The translations under genes were made by a program, and so were the position numbers. 18,709 nucleotides of DNA from Kuafuiihalomonas phototrophica. Its GTDB lineage: Bacteria; Myxococcota; Kuafuiibacteriia; Kuafuiibacteriales; Kuafuiibacteriaceae. The notes under the pieces were generated by a model. The model worked only from the letters and a program-made list of their open reading frames with translations, was not told the DNA's origin and ran no database searches. This document shows, piece after piece, positions 8,311 through 15,883 of this stretch. Location: contig DAPKRQ010000301.1 of the NCBI GenBank assembly GCA_031800475.1, forward strand, positions 1 to 18,709, read 5' to 3'. Each line of letters starts with the position of its first letter. Position 1 is the first letter of the stretch.

Positions 8311-8931
8311 ATGCACGACGAGAAGATCCGGAGTCTTTCGCTCCAAGGGATTCCGCAGAAGCTGAGCATCGCTTCTTGGGTTCGGATTCCTGTCGCACTC
8401 CTGGTGATGGGGCTGATCATCTGGGGCATGGTGTTTCCTTCCATCGCGTTGCTTCGCGCAATCGACGGACCGGATTGGTTTGTTGAAGTCTTTCGTCCTT
8501 TTGTGGTGTTCATTGCTTTTGGGATCGGCGCCCTGGCTGCGGGTTGGGTCACGAGGCAGATCACCGTCAGCGACGCGCCGTGGTTGCACCTTTCCCGAGA
8601 AACTGTCCGATTTCGTCCCGGAAAGCGGTTCCGAGGGCGTCGTCGCGACACGGGTCCGGAGGTGGCGGTCGTCAACGCTGGGCTGCGTCCAGTGGATCGA
8701 CGTGGCGGTGCCGTTGTGGTGGTGGCCGATCGGGAAGGCCATCGGATTCCGATTCATCCGCTGTATGTGCTCGAAACGGCGAAGGCCCCGCCAGGGATGC
8801 GTGCCCTGGCCGGGGGTGGCATCGTGGTGCGGCTCGAAGAGGGGCGCCTGAAGGCGTATCGGCGGATCGTCACCCATCAGCGTGGCTACACATCTCATCG
8901 CGATGAAGCCATCGAGTTGGAACCTTCTTAG
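8311..8931 (+). CDS. Two-helix inner-membrane protein
   Basis: A 206-aa protein. ATG at 8311 follows GAGAGGTGAGG, a good ribosome site, and is preferred over an in-frame ATG at 8287. A hydrophilic N-terminus is followed by two membrane helices at about 24-48 (VRIPVALLVMGLIIWGMVFPS) and 62-80 (PFVVFIAFGIGALAAGWV), then a beta-rich cytoplasmic domain (about 85-206) with many charged residues and the stretch GGAVVVVADREGHRIPIHPLY. The layout resembles small PH-like membrane proteins, in which a beta domain follows a helix pair, but no signature was seen and the family is not assigned. A lipoprotein gene follows on the same strand 173 nt later. Confidence 0.7.
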   Translation: MHDEKIRSLSLQGIPQKLSIASWVRIPVALLVMGLIIWGMVFPSIALLRAIDGPDWFVEVFRPFVVFIAFGIGALAAGWVTRQITVSDAPWLHLSRETVRFRPGKRFRGRRRDTGPEVAVVNAGLRPVDRRGGAVVVVADREGHRIPIHPLYVLETAKAPPGMRALAGGGIVVRLEEGRLKAYRRIVTHQRGYTSHRDEAIELEPS

Positions 8932-8942
8932 GCTTGGGACTT

Positions 8943-8977
8943 AGGAGAGATCCCGTGATTCGAAACATTTTTTGGAC
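8943..8977 (+). repeat. Imperfect direct repeat of a gene start (copy A)
   Basis: These 35 nt match 9093-9127 at 30 of 35 positions. They include an AGGAG ribosome site, a GTG codon (8955) and the next seven codons (M-I-R-N-I-F-W). The frame stops at 9017 after 20 codons without a signal peptide. It is a duplicated or decayed start of the lipoprotein gene downstream. Confidence 0.5.
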
Positions 8978-9092
8978 ACGAACACGGAAGCAGAGCACTC
9001 GGCGATCGGCACGATGACGGGCGGACCGATGAAGCTGGGTTCAGACTTCACTACAACCGAAACCAGGACATCATGTTTGACGAATGGACCGC

Positions 9093-9127
9093 AGGAGACA
9101 CCCCGTGCTCCGAAACAGTTTTTGGAC
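9093..9127 (+). repeat. Imperfect direct repeat of a gene start (copy B, functional)
   Basis: Second copy, 150 nt after copy A. It carries the ribosome site and first codons of the lipoprotein gene starting at 9105. Confidence 0.5.
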
Positions 9128-9605
9128 TTTGTGCGTCGTCGGCATCGCATCCTGCGCACGAGAGCAAACAGCGCAGCTCGAGGAAGATTGGACGCGGCCG
9201 GACGCCTGGTTCCGGGCCAAGGCCTGGCCGAACGGACAGCCGGCCGTGTATGATGTTTATCGTGAATCGGAGACGTGGCTTGTTCGTGTCTGTGGACATC
9301 CGAAAGACGCGTTTCGTTGGAGTTCTATCCATTATTCACCGAGGATCATAAACTTTGAATTCTCATTCCGAAAACGCATAGAAGAGAACCCGCTCCCTCA
9401 TCCGGTCGGTTCCATCGTGGGGGACTGTGTCGGCCACGAGGGGGGAGTCCTTTCGGTGTATATGGAGCCTTACCGAAGCCAGTGGCCGCACGACGTCGTA
9501 CGGGCGTCTTTTCCTCCCGTCGAGAACGTGGAGTTCTACGAGCCCGTGCCGGAGGAGTCGTTCAATCCCTACGAAACCCTCGAACGCATGCGCGCGACCC
9601 AATAG
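9105..9605 (+). CDS. Small lipoprotein of unknown function
   Basis: A 166-aa protein. GTG at 9105 is preferred over ATG at 9084 because AGGAG sits seven nt upstream and the protein then starts directly with a lipoprotein signal (LRNSFWTLCVVGIASC), with lipobox I-A-S-C and Cys17 as lipidation site. The mature part is rich in aromatic residues and looks like a single beta-sandwich-type domain (AVYDVYRESETWLVRVCGH, VGSIVGDCVGHEGGVLSVYM); two further Cys, about 50 residues apart, could form a disulfide. It ends in a helical E-R-M-R tail. No family was recognised. The neighbouring membrane protein on the same strand may be a partner, which is inference. Confidence 0.7.
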   Translation: MLRNSFWTLCVVGIASCAREQTAQLEEDWTRPDAWFRAKAWPNGQPAVYDVYRESETWLVRVCGHPKDAFRWSSIHYSPRIINFEFSFRKRIEENPLPHPVGSIVGDCVGHEGGVLSVYMEPYRSQWPHDVVRASFPPVENVEFYEPVPEESFNPYETLERMRATQ

Positions 9606-9658
9606 CGCGCCACAGCCGCGCTGCAACACCAGACCGGAAGCGGCAAATGGCTTGTGGT

Positions 9659-9781
9659 GAGGGCCCGCGAAAGTCGCGACGCGAAGGTCGACTTTCCCGC
9701 CCCGCCGGGCCCGTCGATGGCTACGAGGCGGACGGGGCCAGGCTGCTCCCCGATGAGGGCGGCGAGGTCGACGAATCGCAC
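9659..9781 (-). pseudogene. Truncated uridine-kinase-like P-loop gene (N-terminal 41 codons)
   Basis: Starting at GTG 9781, the frame reads like the N-terminus of a uridine kinase/P-loop NTPase: a leading helix (VRFVDLAALIGEQPGPVR), strand VRLVAIDG, and a perfect Walker A motif (GPGGAGKST) followed by helix FASRLSRAL. Homology appears to end near 9659. The frame then runs as nonsense to a stop at 9569, inside the antisense of the lipoprotein gene. The nucleoside-binding and lid regions are missing, so it cannot encode an active kinase. No gene was seen in the 171 nt between it and the metallophosphoesterase. Confidence 0.6.
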
Positions 9782-9952
9782 GGTGCGAGCATGCCACGAC
9801 GCCCCGAGGTTTTGCGGAATGCGGAAGCACCACCATGAAGGTTTCCTGGATCTCGCCCAGCTCCGAGCCCTCACCCGACGAACACTTCCTGGAGCGCGGC
9901 GACGCCACCCTTGCTGTCATCGGCGCCTGGCATCGGCAAGCCGAAGGTGGAT

Positions 9953-10615
9953 TCAACGTCGAAGCTCATGGGTCTCGCCAGCCATGGGGGTGGCCGACGT
10001 GTCCCCCTGGAAGTCCCAAAAGCGAACCCTGCGCGCTTCGAAATCAACCCGGGCGAACCCCGGGCAGTCCGAGTACGTCAGCGCACCGGCGTTGATGACC
10101 CAGAGGTCTCCCAGGTCGCGAACCATGCGCTGATGGGTGTGGCCACAGAGCATGAAGTCCCACGGCCCAGCTCGGAGGGGATGCAGCGCGGCCAGGTACT
10201 GGAGGTCCTGTTCGGTGTGATGGGGACGGAAAAAGGACATATCGTCTTCGCCCACGGCGTGGCAGAGGAGCGCCCTTCCCGCCGAGGTAGAGAAGTCTAC
10301 CGTCGAGGGGCACCAGCGCAGGAATTCGCGATGCCGCGCATTCAGGCCTTGGGGCGGATAGGAAGTGCGCGCGAACCCGTTCAGCTCCCAGCGGTCGTGG
10401 TTGCCCCGAACGACCCAGGCCCCATGCTGACAAAGCGTCTCGATGCAGGCCTGGACGTCTTCGGCGACGGGACCATCGACCACGTCCCCGGTAGCGAGCA
10501 CCGCGTCCACGTCCGAATCCAACAGAACATCCAGCGCCGCTCGGAGGCGATCGATGGCGCCGTGCACATCCCCGATCAAACCCACCCGTCGAAGGGGGCG
10601 CTCCGATGTCGACAT
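9953..10615 (-). CDS. Calcineurin-like metallophosphoesterase
   Basis: A 220-aa dimetal phosphoesterase. All signature blocks are present in order: GDVHG (15-19), GDVVDG (43-48), GNHDRW (71-76), a His at 119 (LLCHAVGED) and GHTHQ (158-162). This pattern matches the YfcE/MJ0936-like and Ser/Thr-phosphatase-like branch of small prokaryotic phosphodiesterases, which lack a membrane anchor; the substrate cannot be told from sequence. ATG at 10615 (MSTSERPLRR) is chosen because it gives the usual short lead-in to the first strand. ATG at 10627, four codons upstream, is equally possible, and neither has a strong ribosome site. It is flanked on both sides by gene remnants, so it looks like a survivor in an eroded region. 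Confidence 0.88.
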   Translation of the reverse strand: MSTSERPLRRVGLIGDVHGAIDRLRAALDVLLDSDVDAVLATGDVVDGPVAEDVQACIETLCQHGAWVVRGNHDRWELNGFARTSYPPQGLNARHREFLRWCPSTVDFSTSAGRALLCHAVGEDDMSFFRPHHTEQDLQYLAALHPLRAGPWDFMLCGHTHQRMVRDLGDLWVINAGALTYSDCPGFARVDFEARRVRFWDFQGDTSATPMAGETHELRR

Positions 10616-10720
10616 CGGCCTGGCCATGGGAGTCGAAAATACCACGAGGAACGTTCTCGTCTTCATGTACCAGTCGCTCATGGAGCTGTTCGGGGCGAAA
10701 GCCTTTCGCGGGTTCGAGCC

Positions 10721-11352
10721 ATGAATCGTCGATCCACCATGGGCACCGGCCGCTGCGGACTCGTCGCTGCACTGCTGGCGCTCTTGCTCTGCGTCCTCGA
10801 CGCACCGCGCCCTTCCACGCGTTCGGCGGTGGTGTCCCGTTCGACGGTGCCGCTGTTGGTCCACGTGGCCGACCCCGCGGCTCACGGCCTCATGCCCGTC
10901 GCTCCCGGCATCGGCGCCATCCGTCTGCCCGCCGAAGAGCGGCCTCCATGACCGGGCGCCCACCTGTGGAGAGTGTCTCGAGGTGCATCCGGCGCCTCCC
11001 GGCGGGAGCGCCTTGGGCCGGTTCGCAGGCACGGCGCCGGCTCCCACTTACTGAACGCGGTTCACGACGACGACCTCCATTACCCACCTCGGCCTCATGA
11101 GCTATCCGCCTGCCCATTGGCACTTTGGCTGGGGGAATGTGTCCACCAAGGACTCGAGCTATTGCGCCAATCCCTCCTTGATCGACTGGGGCCCCCTCAC
11201 CGACCCGAAGGGCTCGAGCAGACGAACTCGGCAATACCAGCTACAGCATGTGGGACTTGCGCGGGGTGGGGCGAGCGGCCAACGTGAGTATCTGGAACCA
11301 GCTCAGAGCGCATGGAACGGACAGCTGCAAGCTGACAACCGGCTCGTTTTGA
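10721..11352 (+). pseudogene. Decayed gene for a secreted protein (three lesions)
   Basis: Coding signal continues through the segment but changes frame. ATG 10721 begins a signal-peptide-like stretch (CGLVAALLALLLCVLDAP) that stops at 10951. From about 10950 a different frame carries GC-rich-third-position codons (APTCGECLEVHPAPPGG) up to a TGA at 11052-11054, then continues in the same frame as TRFTTTTSITHLGLMSYPP and HWHFGWGNVSTKDSSYCAN to about 11219. One base further on, the frame resumes as DELGNTSYSMWDLRGVG and NVSIWNQLRAHGTDSCKL, with TGA at 11350-11352. Joined, this is a roughly 200-residue exported, Cys- and Trp-containing protein of unknown family. The link between signal peptide and body is the weakest part. 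Sequence errors could explain one lesion, less easily three. Confidence 0.55.
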
Positions 11353-11595
11353 TTCGTCGCGAGTTCGCTTTCGACCCGCCCTTGCCGAAGCCCGCGTCCG
11401 GGGCTCGAGAGGAACAGGTGCGGCGCGCCTGCGATTTGCGGTAGGGTTCTGGGGTATGGGGTCCGACGACACCGCTTCGGGCCTCACCGACACCGCCATC
11501 GGTCGCGGCCCGGAGGGGTCCGGAGCACGATAGTAGGGATAAAGGGACCCTTGGTCGAGCTGCGGGGGCTTCGGGACGGCCGGAGTGGCTTGTCA

Positions 11596-12192
11596 TCATC
11601 TCCGTTCTCGGTCCTTTCCTCGAGTTGCCTCCGGGCTTTGAGGCTGGGAAGCCGGTGCATCCGCCTGACCCAGCAACGTGGGCCCCTCGACCGGTCGACT
11701 CGACACCCGCACGGGCGGCGTTGCGTCCAGCAGCTCCAACTGCTCCTCTGCCGTGAGCAGCAGCGGCGTCGAGAGTCGACGGTCCCGTGAAACCCACTGG
11801 AAACAAAATTGCCTACTCCCCATTCCCAAGTCGGTACGAATCCGAACCTGACCATCGATCAGCTCACCGACATAAGCGGTGTACGGACCACCGGAGCACC
11901 TGCCAGCAATGGATATGGTCTCAGAAGCTCCGCGAAAGGTGATGTCGTAGGCTTCGTCGCACGGCTCGTTCTCGCCACACCCCTGGGCAGGATCGTCATA
12001 GATCACGCGCGCCATCGATACGATACTCAGTGGAGGCAATGTCTCGTCGTATTGACCTCGCTCGATGTCGAACAAGAACGCCTCGAAGCTGAGCCCTTCA
12101 GGCTCGCAAGGTGTCAAGGCCGTCAGAACCGGACCCATCGCCATGACGAGGACCACCCTCGCCCACAAAATGAATCTTCGACTTTCGTTCAT
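11596..12192 (-). CDS. Secreted six-cysteine protein, tandem paralogue 1
   Basis: A 198-aa protein. ATG at 12192 (a GTG sits directly before it) gives the same length as its paralogue, with an AAAGGTG ribosome site upstream. A signal peptide or anchor is seen at about 8-27 (LWARVVLVMAMGPVLTAL) followed by TPCEPEG. The mature domain is beta-rich with conserved Cys in GCGENEPCDEAYDITF, GRCSGGPYTAY and RQFCFQW, then LLLTAEEQLELLDATPPVRV and a divergent polar tail. It is roughly 85 % identical to the protein encoded at 12874-12278. No family was recognised. It is probably transcribed with the metalloprotease upstream, suggesting a joint extracellular role (inhibitor, substrate or partner), which is inference. 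Confidence 0.75.
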   Translation of the reverse strand: MNESRRFILWARVVLVMAMGPVLTALTPCEPEGLSFEAFLFDIERGQYDETLPPLSIVSMARVIYDDPAQGCGENEPCDEAYDITFRGASETISIAGRCSGGPYTAYVGELIDGQVRIRTDLGMGSRQFCFQWVSRDRRLSTPLLLTAEEQLELLDATPPVRVSSRPVEGPTLLGQADAPASQPQSPEATRGKDRERR

Positions 12193-12212
12193 CACGGATC
12201 ACCTTTGTGTAA

Positions 12213-12263
12213 CTCGATTCGGTTGCACCCCCATTCGTACGAAGGTGGAGCAACCGAATCGAG
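12213..12263 (-). repeat. Strong intercistronic hairpin between the two paralogues
   Basis: The 14-nt arms CTCGATTCGGTTGC (12213-12226) and GCAACCGAATCGAG (12250-12263) are perfectly complementary. The 23-nt middle continues the symmetry imperfectly and includes the palindrome TTCGTACGAA. On the transcribed strand it sits 14 nt after the stop of copy 2, just before the ribosome site of copy 1. No U run follows, so it is not a classic terminator. An RNA-stability or attenuation hairpin is more likely. Confidence 0.75.
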
Positions 12264-12277
12264 AGTGCTTTCCTCTG

Positions 12278-12874
12278 TCAGGTCGCGGGTCTCATAGAGT
12301 TAGTAGCCGGTGAGCTTTGCGGCTCGGAAGCGGAAGCATTCGCCTGACCCAGCAACGTGGGCCCCTCGACCAGTCGACTCGACACCCGCACGGGCGGCGT
12401 CGCGTCCAGGAGCTCCAACTGCTCCTCCGCCGTGAGCAGCAGCGGCGTCGAGAGTCGACGATCCCGCGAGACCCACTGAAAGCAAAATTGCCCACTCCCC
12501 ATTTTCAAGTCGGTGCGAACCCGTACCTGTCCATCGACCAGGTCTCCTACGTGGGCCGTGTAGGGGCCCCCTGTACAGGTTCCTGCAATGGATATGGTCT
12601 CCGAAGCTCCGCGAAACGTGATGTCGTAGGCTTCGTCACACGGCTCGTTCTCGCCACACCCCTGGGCGGGATCTTCGTAGATGACTCGCGCCATCGATAC
12701 GATACTCAGTGGAGGCAGTGTCTCGTCGTACTGGTCTCGCTCGATGTCGTTCAAGAACACCACGAAGCTGAGCCCCTCAGGCTCGCACGGGGTCAAGGCC
12801 GTCAAAACCGGACCCATCGCCATGACGAGGACCACCCTCGCCCACAAAACGAATTTTCTTCGATTACGAATCAT
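12278..12874 (-). CDS. Secreted six-cysteine protein, tandem paralogue 2
   Basis: A 198-aa protein. ATG at 12874 is chosen because AAGGAG lies six nt upstream; the GTG at 12889 would overlap the preceding gene and precede that ribosome site. It has the same architecture as paralogue 1: signal peptide (LWARVVLVMAMGPVLTAL), TPCEPEG, the cysteine motifs GCGENEPCDEAYDITF, GTCTGGPY and GQFCFQW, and the conserved block RDRRLSTPLLLTAEEQ. The difference is concentrated in the first six and last dozen residues, while much of the middle is nearly identical at DNA level, pointing to recent duplication or gene conversion. It starts 11 nt after the metalloprotease stop, so co-transcription is very likely. 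Function unknown. Confidence 0.78.
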   Translation of the reverse strand: MIRNRRKFVLWARVVLVMAMGPVLTALTPCEPEGLSFVVFLNDIERDQYDETLPPLSIVSMARVIYEDPAQGCGENEPCDEAYDITFRGASETISIAGTCTGGPYTAHVGDLVDGQVRVRTDLKMGSGQFCFQWVSRDRRLSTPLLLTAEEQLELLDATPPVRVSSRLVEGPTLLGQANASASEPQSSPATNSMRPAT

Positions 12875-12885
12875 CTCGAGCTCCT

Positions 12886-15882
12886 TCACCGATAAAGAAA
12901 TGAACCCTGGCTCTCGTAGAGAAGGTTCAGGTATCCGCCGAGTTCGCCATCCCAGAGATCGAAGCCCGCGTTCTTCTCTGCTTCGAGCTCGACCACGGCC
13001 TGGAAGTCGTCCCAGCTGGTGACGGGGACTTCGCGTCCTTCCACCACCTCAGCGGCCAGGGTCTCGACCTCCACTTGCGTGGGCAGCGTGCAGTTTGGGC
13101 TCACGCAACCGACGAAGGAATCCCAGGGGATCCCTTCGATAAGATCGAAGTCGAGATGATCCATGGCGCGACTCAACCGGTTCACGAAGGCCTGGGCCTC
13201 GGTGAATGGTTTCCGCGGAAGGCAAGTCGTTGGATCGTAGTCACAAAGTCCATCCGAGGGACACTGGGACTGATAGCAGGTCGTGCGCTCCACATCGCAT
13301 TCATCGCCGACTCCATCGCCATCTTGATCCGCATGGTTTTGGCCCGGCACGGGCGAGGCCACCCGGGGACACAGGTCCAGTGAATCCACTATGAGGTCGT
13401 TGTCGTCGTCATTGTCGCAGGCGTCACCGATCCCGTCGCCGTCATTGTCCCACTGCCGGGGATTCGATTGAAGCGGGCAATTGTCGACGGCGTCGCAAAC
13501 CGAGTCCTGATCCGAGTCGGGCCAAAGGATCGAATCATTGTCCGAAGCCGGGTTTCCGGTGTCGTTCACCGACGAGGTCCGGCATGCGTCGCAGGCATTT
13601 CCATAGGAATCTCCGTCTTGGTTTCGCTGGTCATTGTTCGGAACCGACGGGCAATTGTCCTGAGCATCGCAGAAATTGTCTCCGTCCTGATTGCTTGGGC
13701 AGCCCGGATTTGGCGAACCATCACGCCGGATCACCACCGCGAAGAACTGCATGGAACCCTTCGGGACGTCGATCCGAAGGATGTAGTTCCCCGGCGGCGC
13801 AACCAACTCCAAGCCGGGGTTGACCGGGTCCCAGGCCTTGAAGACACGGTCCGCTTGATAGTGCCGATTGGGTCGAATGTTCCACCAGTTCACGGGGGCG
13901 GCTCGACTCACGGTGTCCACGACGGTCCCCCCTTGGACGAGGCTCACTTCCAGCTCCGGGATGTCGGAATGGGCGAGGGAATTGGTGGGACCACCTCCCG
14001 GCGAAGGAGGAATGTAGATTCCGGACCCGATGCGCAGCTGCCAACGAAGGGGCCCCGGCGGGGCTCCGAAGCCCCCTGGAAGGGCAATGGGCATCTCGAT
14101 GCGAGCCCCGGGACCGTTCATGTCGATCCTTTCCAGGGTCCGTCCTGCATCCACGAACGCAGTTTGGCGAAACGCATTGCTAACGGTCGTGAACGACGAG
14201 GCAGGAAACAGCTCTTCCAGACCGGTGAAGGTTCTCGTAAGGTCTGTCGCTCCCAAGTTGGCGGGTCCCGTCCAGTCCTCGGTCTCCTGAACGCCATCTG
14301 CGAAGCGTGTCGTCTCTGCGCTTCCCCAAGGCACTCGAACGAACGGCATCCGGGCCCGAGACCGACATTCTGGTCGGCCGCTTCCGCTGTCGTCGATGCA
14401 CAGCTGTCGCAGCAGCTCGACGAGTCGCGGCTTGTCCGAGGAAGCAGTATTCACATCGAGGAAGGCCACCATGTTGGCGAGAATGTCTTTGAGGCTCTGG
14501 CCGTGGCCCATGGGCGCAACCAACATGCCCCGAGAATCTGGCGGTGTGGCCAAAAAGACCGGATCACCTCGTGACACCCCTCCCAAACGTGGGCTGCCGT
14601 AGGGAAAGGTATTGTGGTAGACGAACCAGAACAGGCGAGCAATGACGGCTCCGCATACGTAATGATTGTTGTTCGGACAGGGCCATATCTCTTCGCCCAT
14701 GTAGACCGTCCGTGCTCGTCGATTCGCAACAGTCCTGTTCTGTTGGTCCGGCTCTGGAGCCAAAATGCCAAAAAACGGCAACGGCTCGATGGCCTGATCC
14801 CGACGAATCACCGAGGCGTTGACGTCAATGGAGATCTCGTCAAAGGCGCGAGGGCTGTTTTCGCCGCGATACAGATGATAAGAAGACGCCCACGCATCGG
14901 CCCAGCCTTCGAGACCGGCTTTCACCTGATTATTCAAAAAGTAGTGGGTGCCGTTGAGGAAGCCGCCGACATGTTGGGCCACATGTCCATATTCGTGCGC
15001 CAGCAGCCGAAAGTCACGGTCGACCATGTGGTCGACCGCAAGCTCCATGCGAAACGGGCCAAAGAAGCTATTGAGCACGCAGGCAGGGGCCCCCCAGCAG
15101 ATGCCCCCCGACTTGAGCTGCACTTCGAACCGACCTGGAGTCGAAGTCAACTTCGAGACGAACGGCAGTGAAGGATCCAAGAGGTAGTTCTGCATGTCGT
15201 CGATCCATGCGTACACCCAGTTGTGGGTGGCGATATCGCCGAGGGGGTGAAGCGTTCCCGAAGCTGGGGTTGCGGGTGACGAGCACGAGTCGGTGAAGGA
15301 AAGGGTGGCGCCCCCCAGCATGTGCCGAGCCCCGCTGTGCCGCACCGGCGACACGTATTCGTATGAACACTGTCCTCCACCCGAATTGGTCTCGAAGAAG
15401 GGAACACCACGGCTTTCTTGTGGTGTGGGATTCATCGGATCGCTGCAGTTGCTCTTCTGAACCGGGACCTCACGGCAAGTGTCGAACGTAGTGGGAACCG
15501 GTACGTGGGATTGGCGAAGACCAAACGGTTGAACCGGACGGGCGGAGGACTTTTTGAAGTCGTGCTCGAAGAGTTTTCCACTCGACGTCTGAATGCGTAG
15601 GATCCAGCCACGTTCAGCGTCGAAGGAGAGGTCGCCCAATGCTCCAGGGAAATGTTGCATGGCTGCGGCTCGGGAAGGTGCATTGGGAACCGGAGGCAGG
15701 TGCTGGGACATCAAGCGCGCCCAGGTATCTGCTGCGTCTCCGGTGAGGCCATCTATCTGACCGAGTTTGAAGCGAATGCTTCCGTCGCCCCGCCGTACGG
15801 GAAAGCCATCGAGCTCTAGATGATAGTCGAGAAAGGTCAGCTTCGCCTTTCGGTCAGGGGCACTGTCAACGACCGCGACCAC
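12886..15882 (-). CDS. Zinc metalloprotease with thrombospondin type-3 repeats (main frame, signal peptide in another frame)
   Basis: A 998-aa frame from GTG 15882. Residues 1-130 resemble a protease propeptide. The catalytic motif is L-L-A-H-E-Y-G-H (HEYGH at 296-300) with the probable third zinc ligand Glu325 in GLEGWADAW, a gluzincin pattern. Residues about 560-720 form beta domains like the pre-peptidase C-terminal type (LVAPPGNYILRIDVPKG). Residues about 727-865 hold several thrombospondin type-3 calcium motifs (NQDGDNFCDAQDNCP, DNDGDGIGDACDNDDDND, DQDGDGVGDECD). The C-terminal 120 residues are acidic and may be partly helical. Such proteins are exported, yet this frame has no signal peptide. 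One lies upstream in another frame (15884-16051), and deletion of one base in the C9 tract fuses the two into 1054 aa. It leads an operon with the two six-cysteine proteins. Confidence 0.9.
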   Translation of the reverse strand: MVAVVDSAPDRKAKLTFLDYHLELDGFPVRRGDGSIRFKLGQIDGLTGDAADTWARLMSQHLPPVPNAPSRAAAMQHFPGALGDLSFDAERGWILRIQTSSGKLFEHDFKKSSARPVQPFGLRQSHVPVPTTFDTCREVPVQKSNCSDPMNPTPQESRGVPFFETNSGGGQCSYEYVSPVRHSGARHMLGGATLSFTDSCSSPATPASGTLHPLGDIATHNWVYAWIDDMQNYLLDPSLPFVSKLTSTPGRFEVQLKSGGICWGAPACVLNSFFGPFRMELAVDHMVDRDFRLLAHEYGHVAQHVGGFLNGTHYFLNNQVKAGLEGWADAWASSYHLYRGENSPRAFDEISIDVNASVIRRDQAIEPLPFFGILAPEPDQQNRTVANRRARTVYMGEEIWPCPNNNHYVCGAVIARLFWFVYHNTFPYGSPRLGGVSRGDPVFLATPPDSRGMLVAPMGHGQSLKDILANMVAFLDVNTASSDKPRLVELLRQLCIDDSGSGRPECRSRARMPFVRVPWGSAETTRFADGVQETEDWTGPANLGATDLTRTFTGLEELFPASSFTTVSNAFRQTAFVDAGRTLERIDMNGPGARIEMPIALPGGFGAPPGPLRWQLRIGSGIYIPPSPGGGPTNSLAHSDIPELEVSLVQGGTVVDTVSRAAPVNWWNIRPNRHYQADRVFKAWDPVNPGLELVAPPGNYILRIDVPKGSMQFFAVVIRRDGSPNPGCPSNQDGDNFCDAQDNCPSVPNNDQRNQDGDSYGNACDACRTSSVNDTGNPASDNDSILWPDSDQDSVCDAVDNCPLQSNPRQWDNDGDGIGDACDNDDDNDLIVDSLDLCPRVASPVPGQNHADQDGDGVGDECDVERTTCYQSQCPSDGLCDYDPTTCLPRKPFTEAQAFVNRLSRAMDHLDFDLIEGIPWDSFVGCVSPNCTLPTQVEVETLAAEVVEGREVPVTSWDDFQAVVELEAEKNAGFDLWDGELGGYLNLLYESQGSFLYR

Positions 15883-15883
15883 C

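Noticed and set aside
8955..9017. 20-codon peptide from the first copy of the duplicated start
   Set aside because: No signal peptide or other property beyond its similarity to the next gene start; reported as a repeat only.
9835..9952. Rightward frame beginning MKVSWISPSSEPSPDEHF
   Set aside because: Good third-position GC for 40 codons, but no ribosome site, and the frame continues as nonsense antisense to the metallophosphoesterase.
10616..11047. Longer N-terminus of the metallophosphoesterase starting at 11047
   Set aside because: The added stretch is low-complexity and lies antisense to the decayed secreted-protein gene.
11353..11595. Possible small gene at 11456 (24 codons)
   Set aside because: Too short and without a ribosome site; the 243-nt gap shows nothing else convincing.
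13468..14574. Rightward frame of 368 codons
   Set aside because: Antisense shadow of the metalloprotease, whose strand carries the clear motifs.
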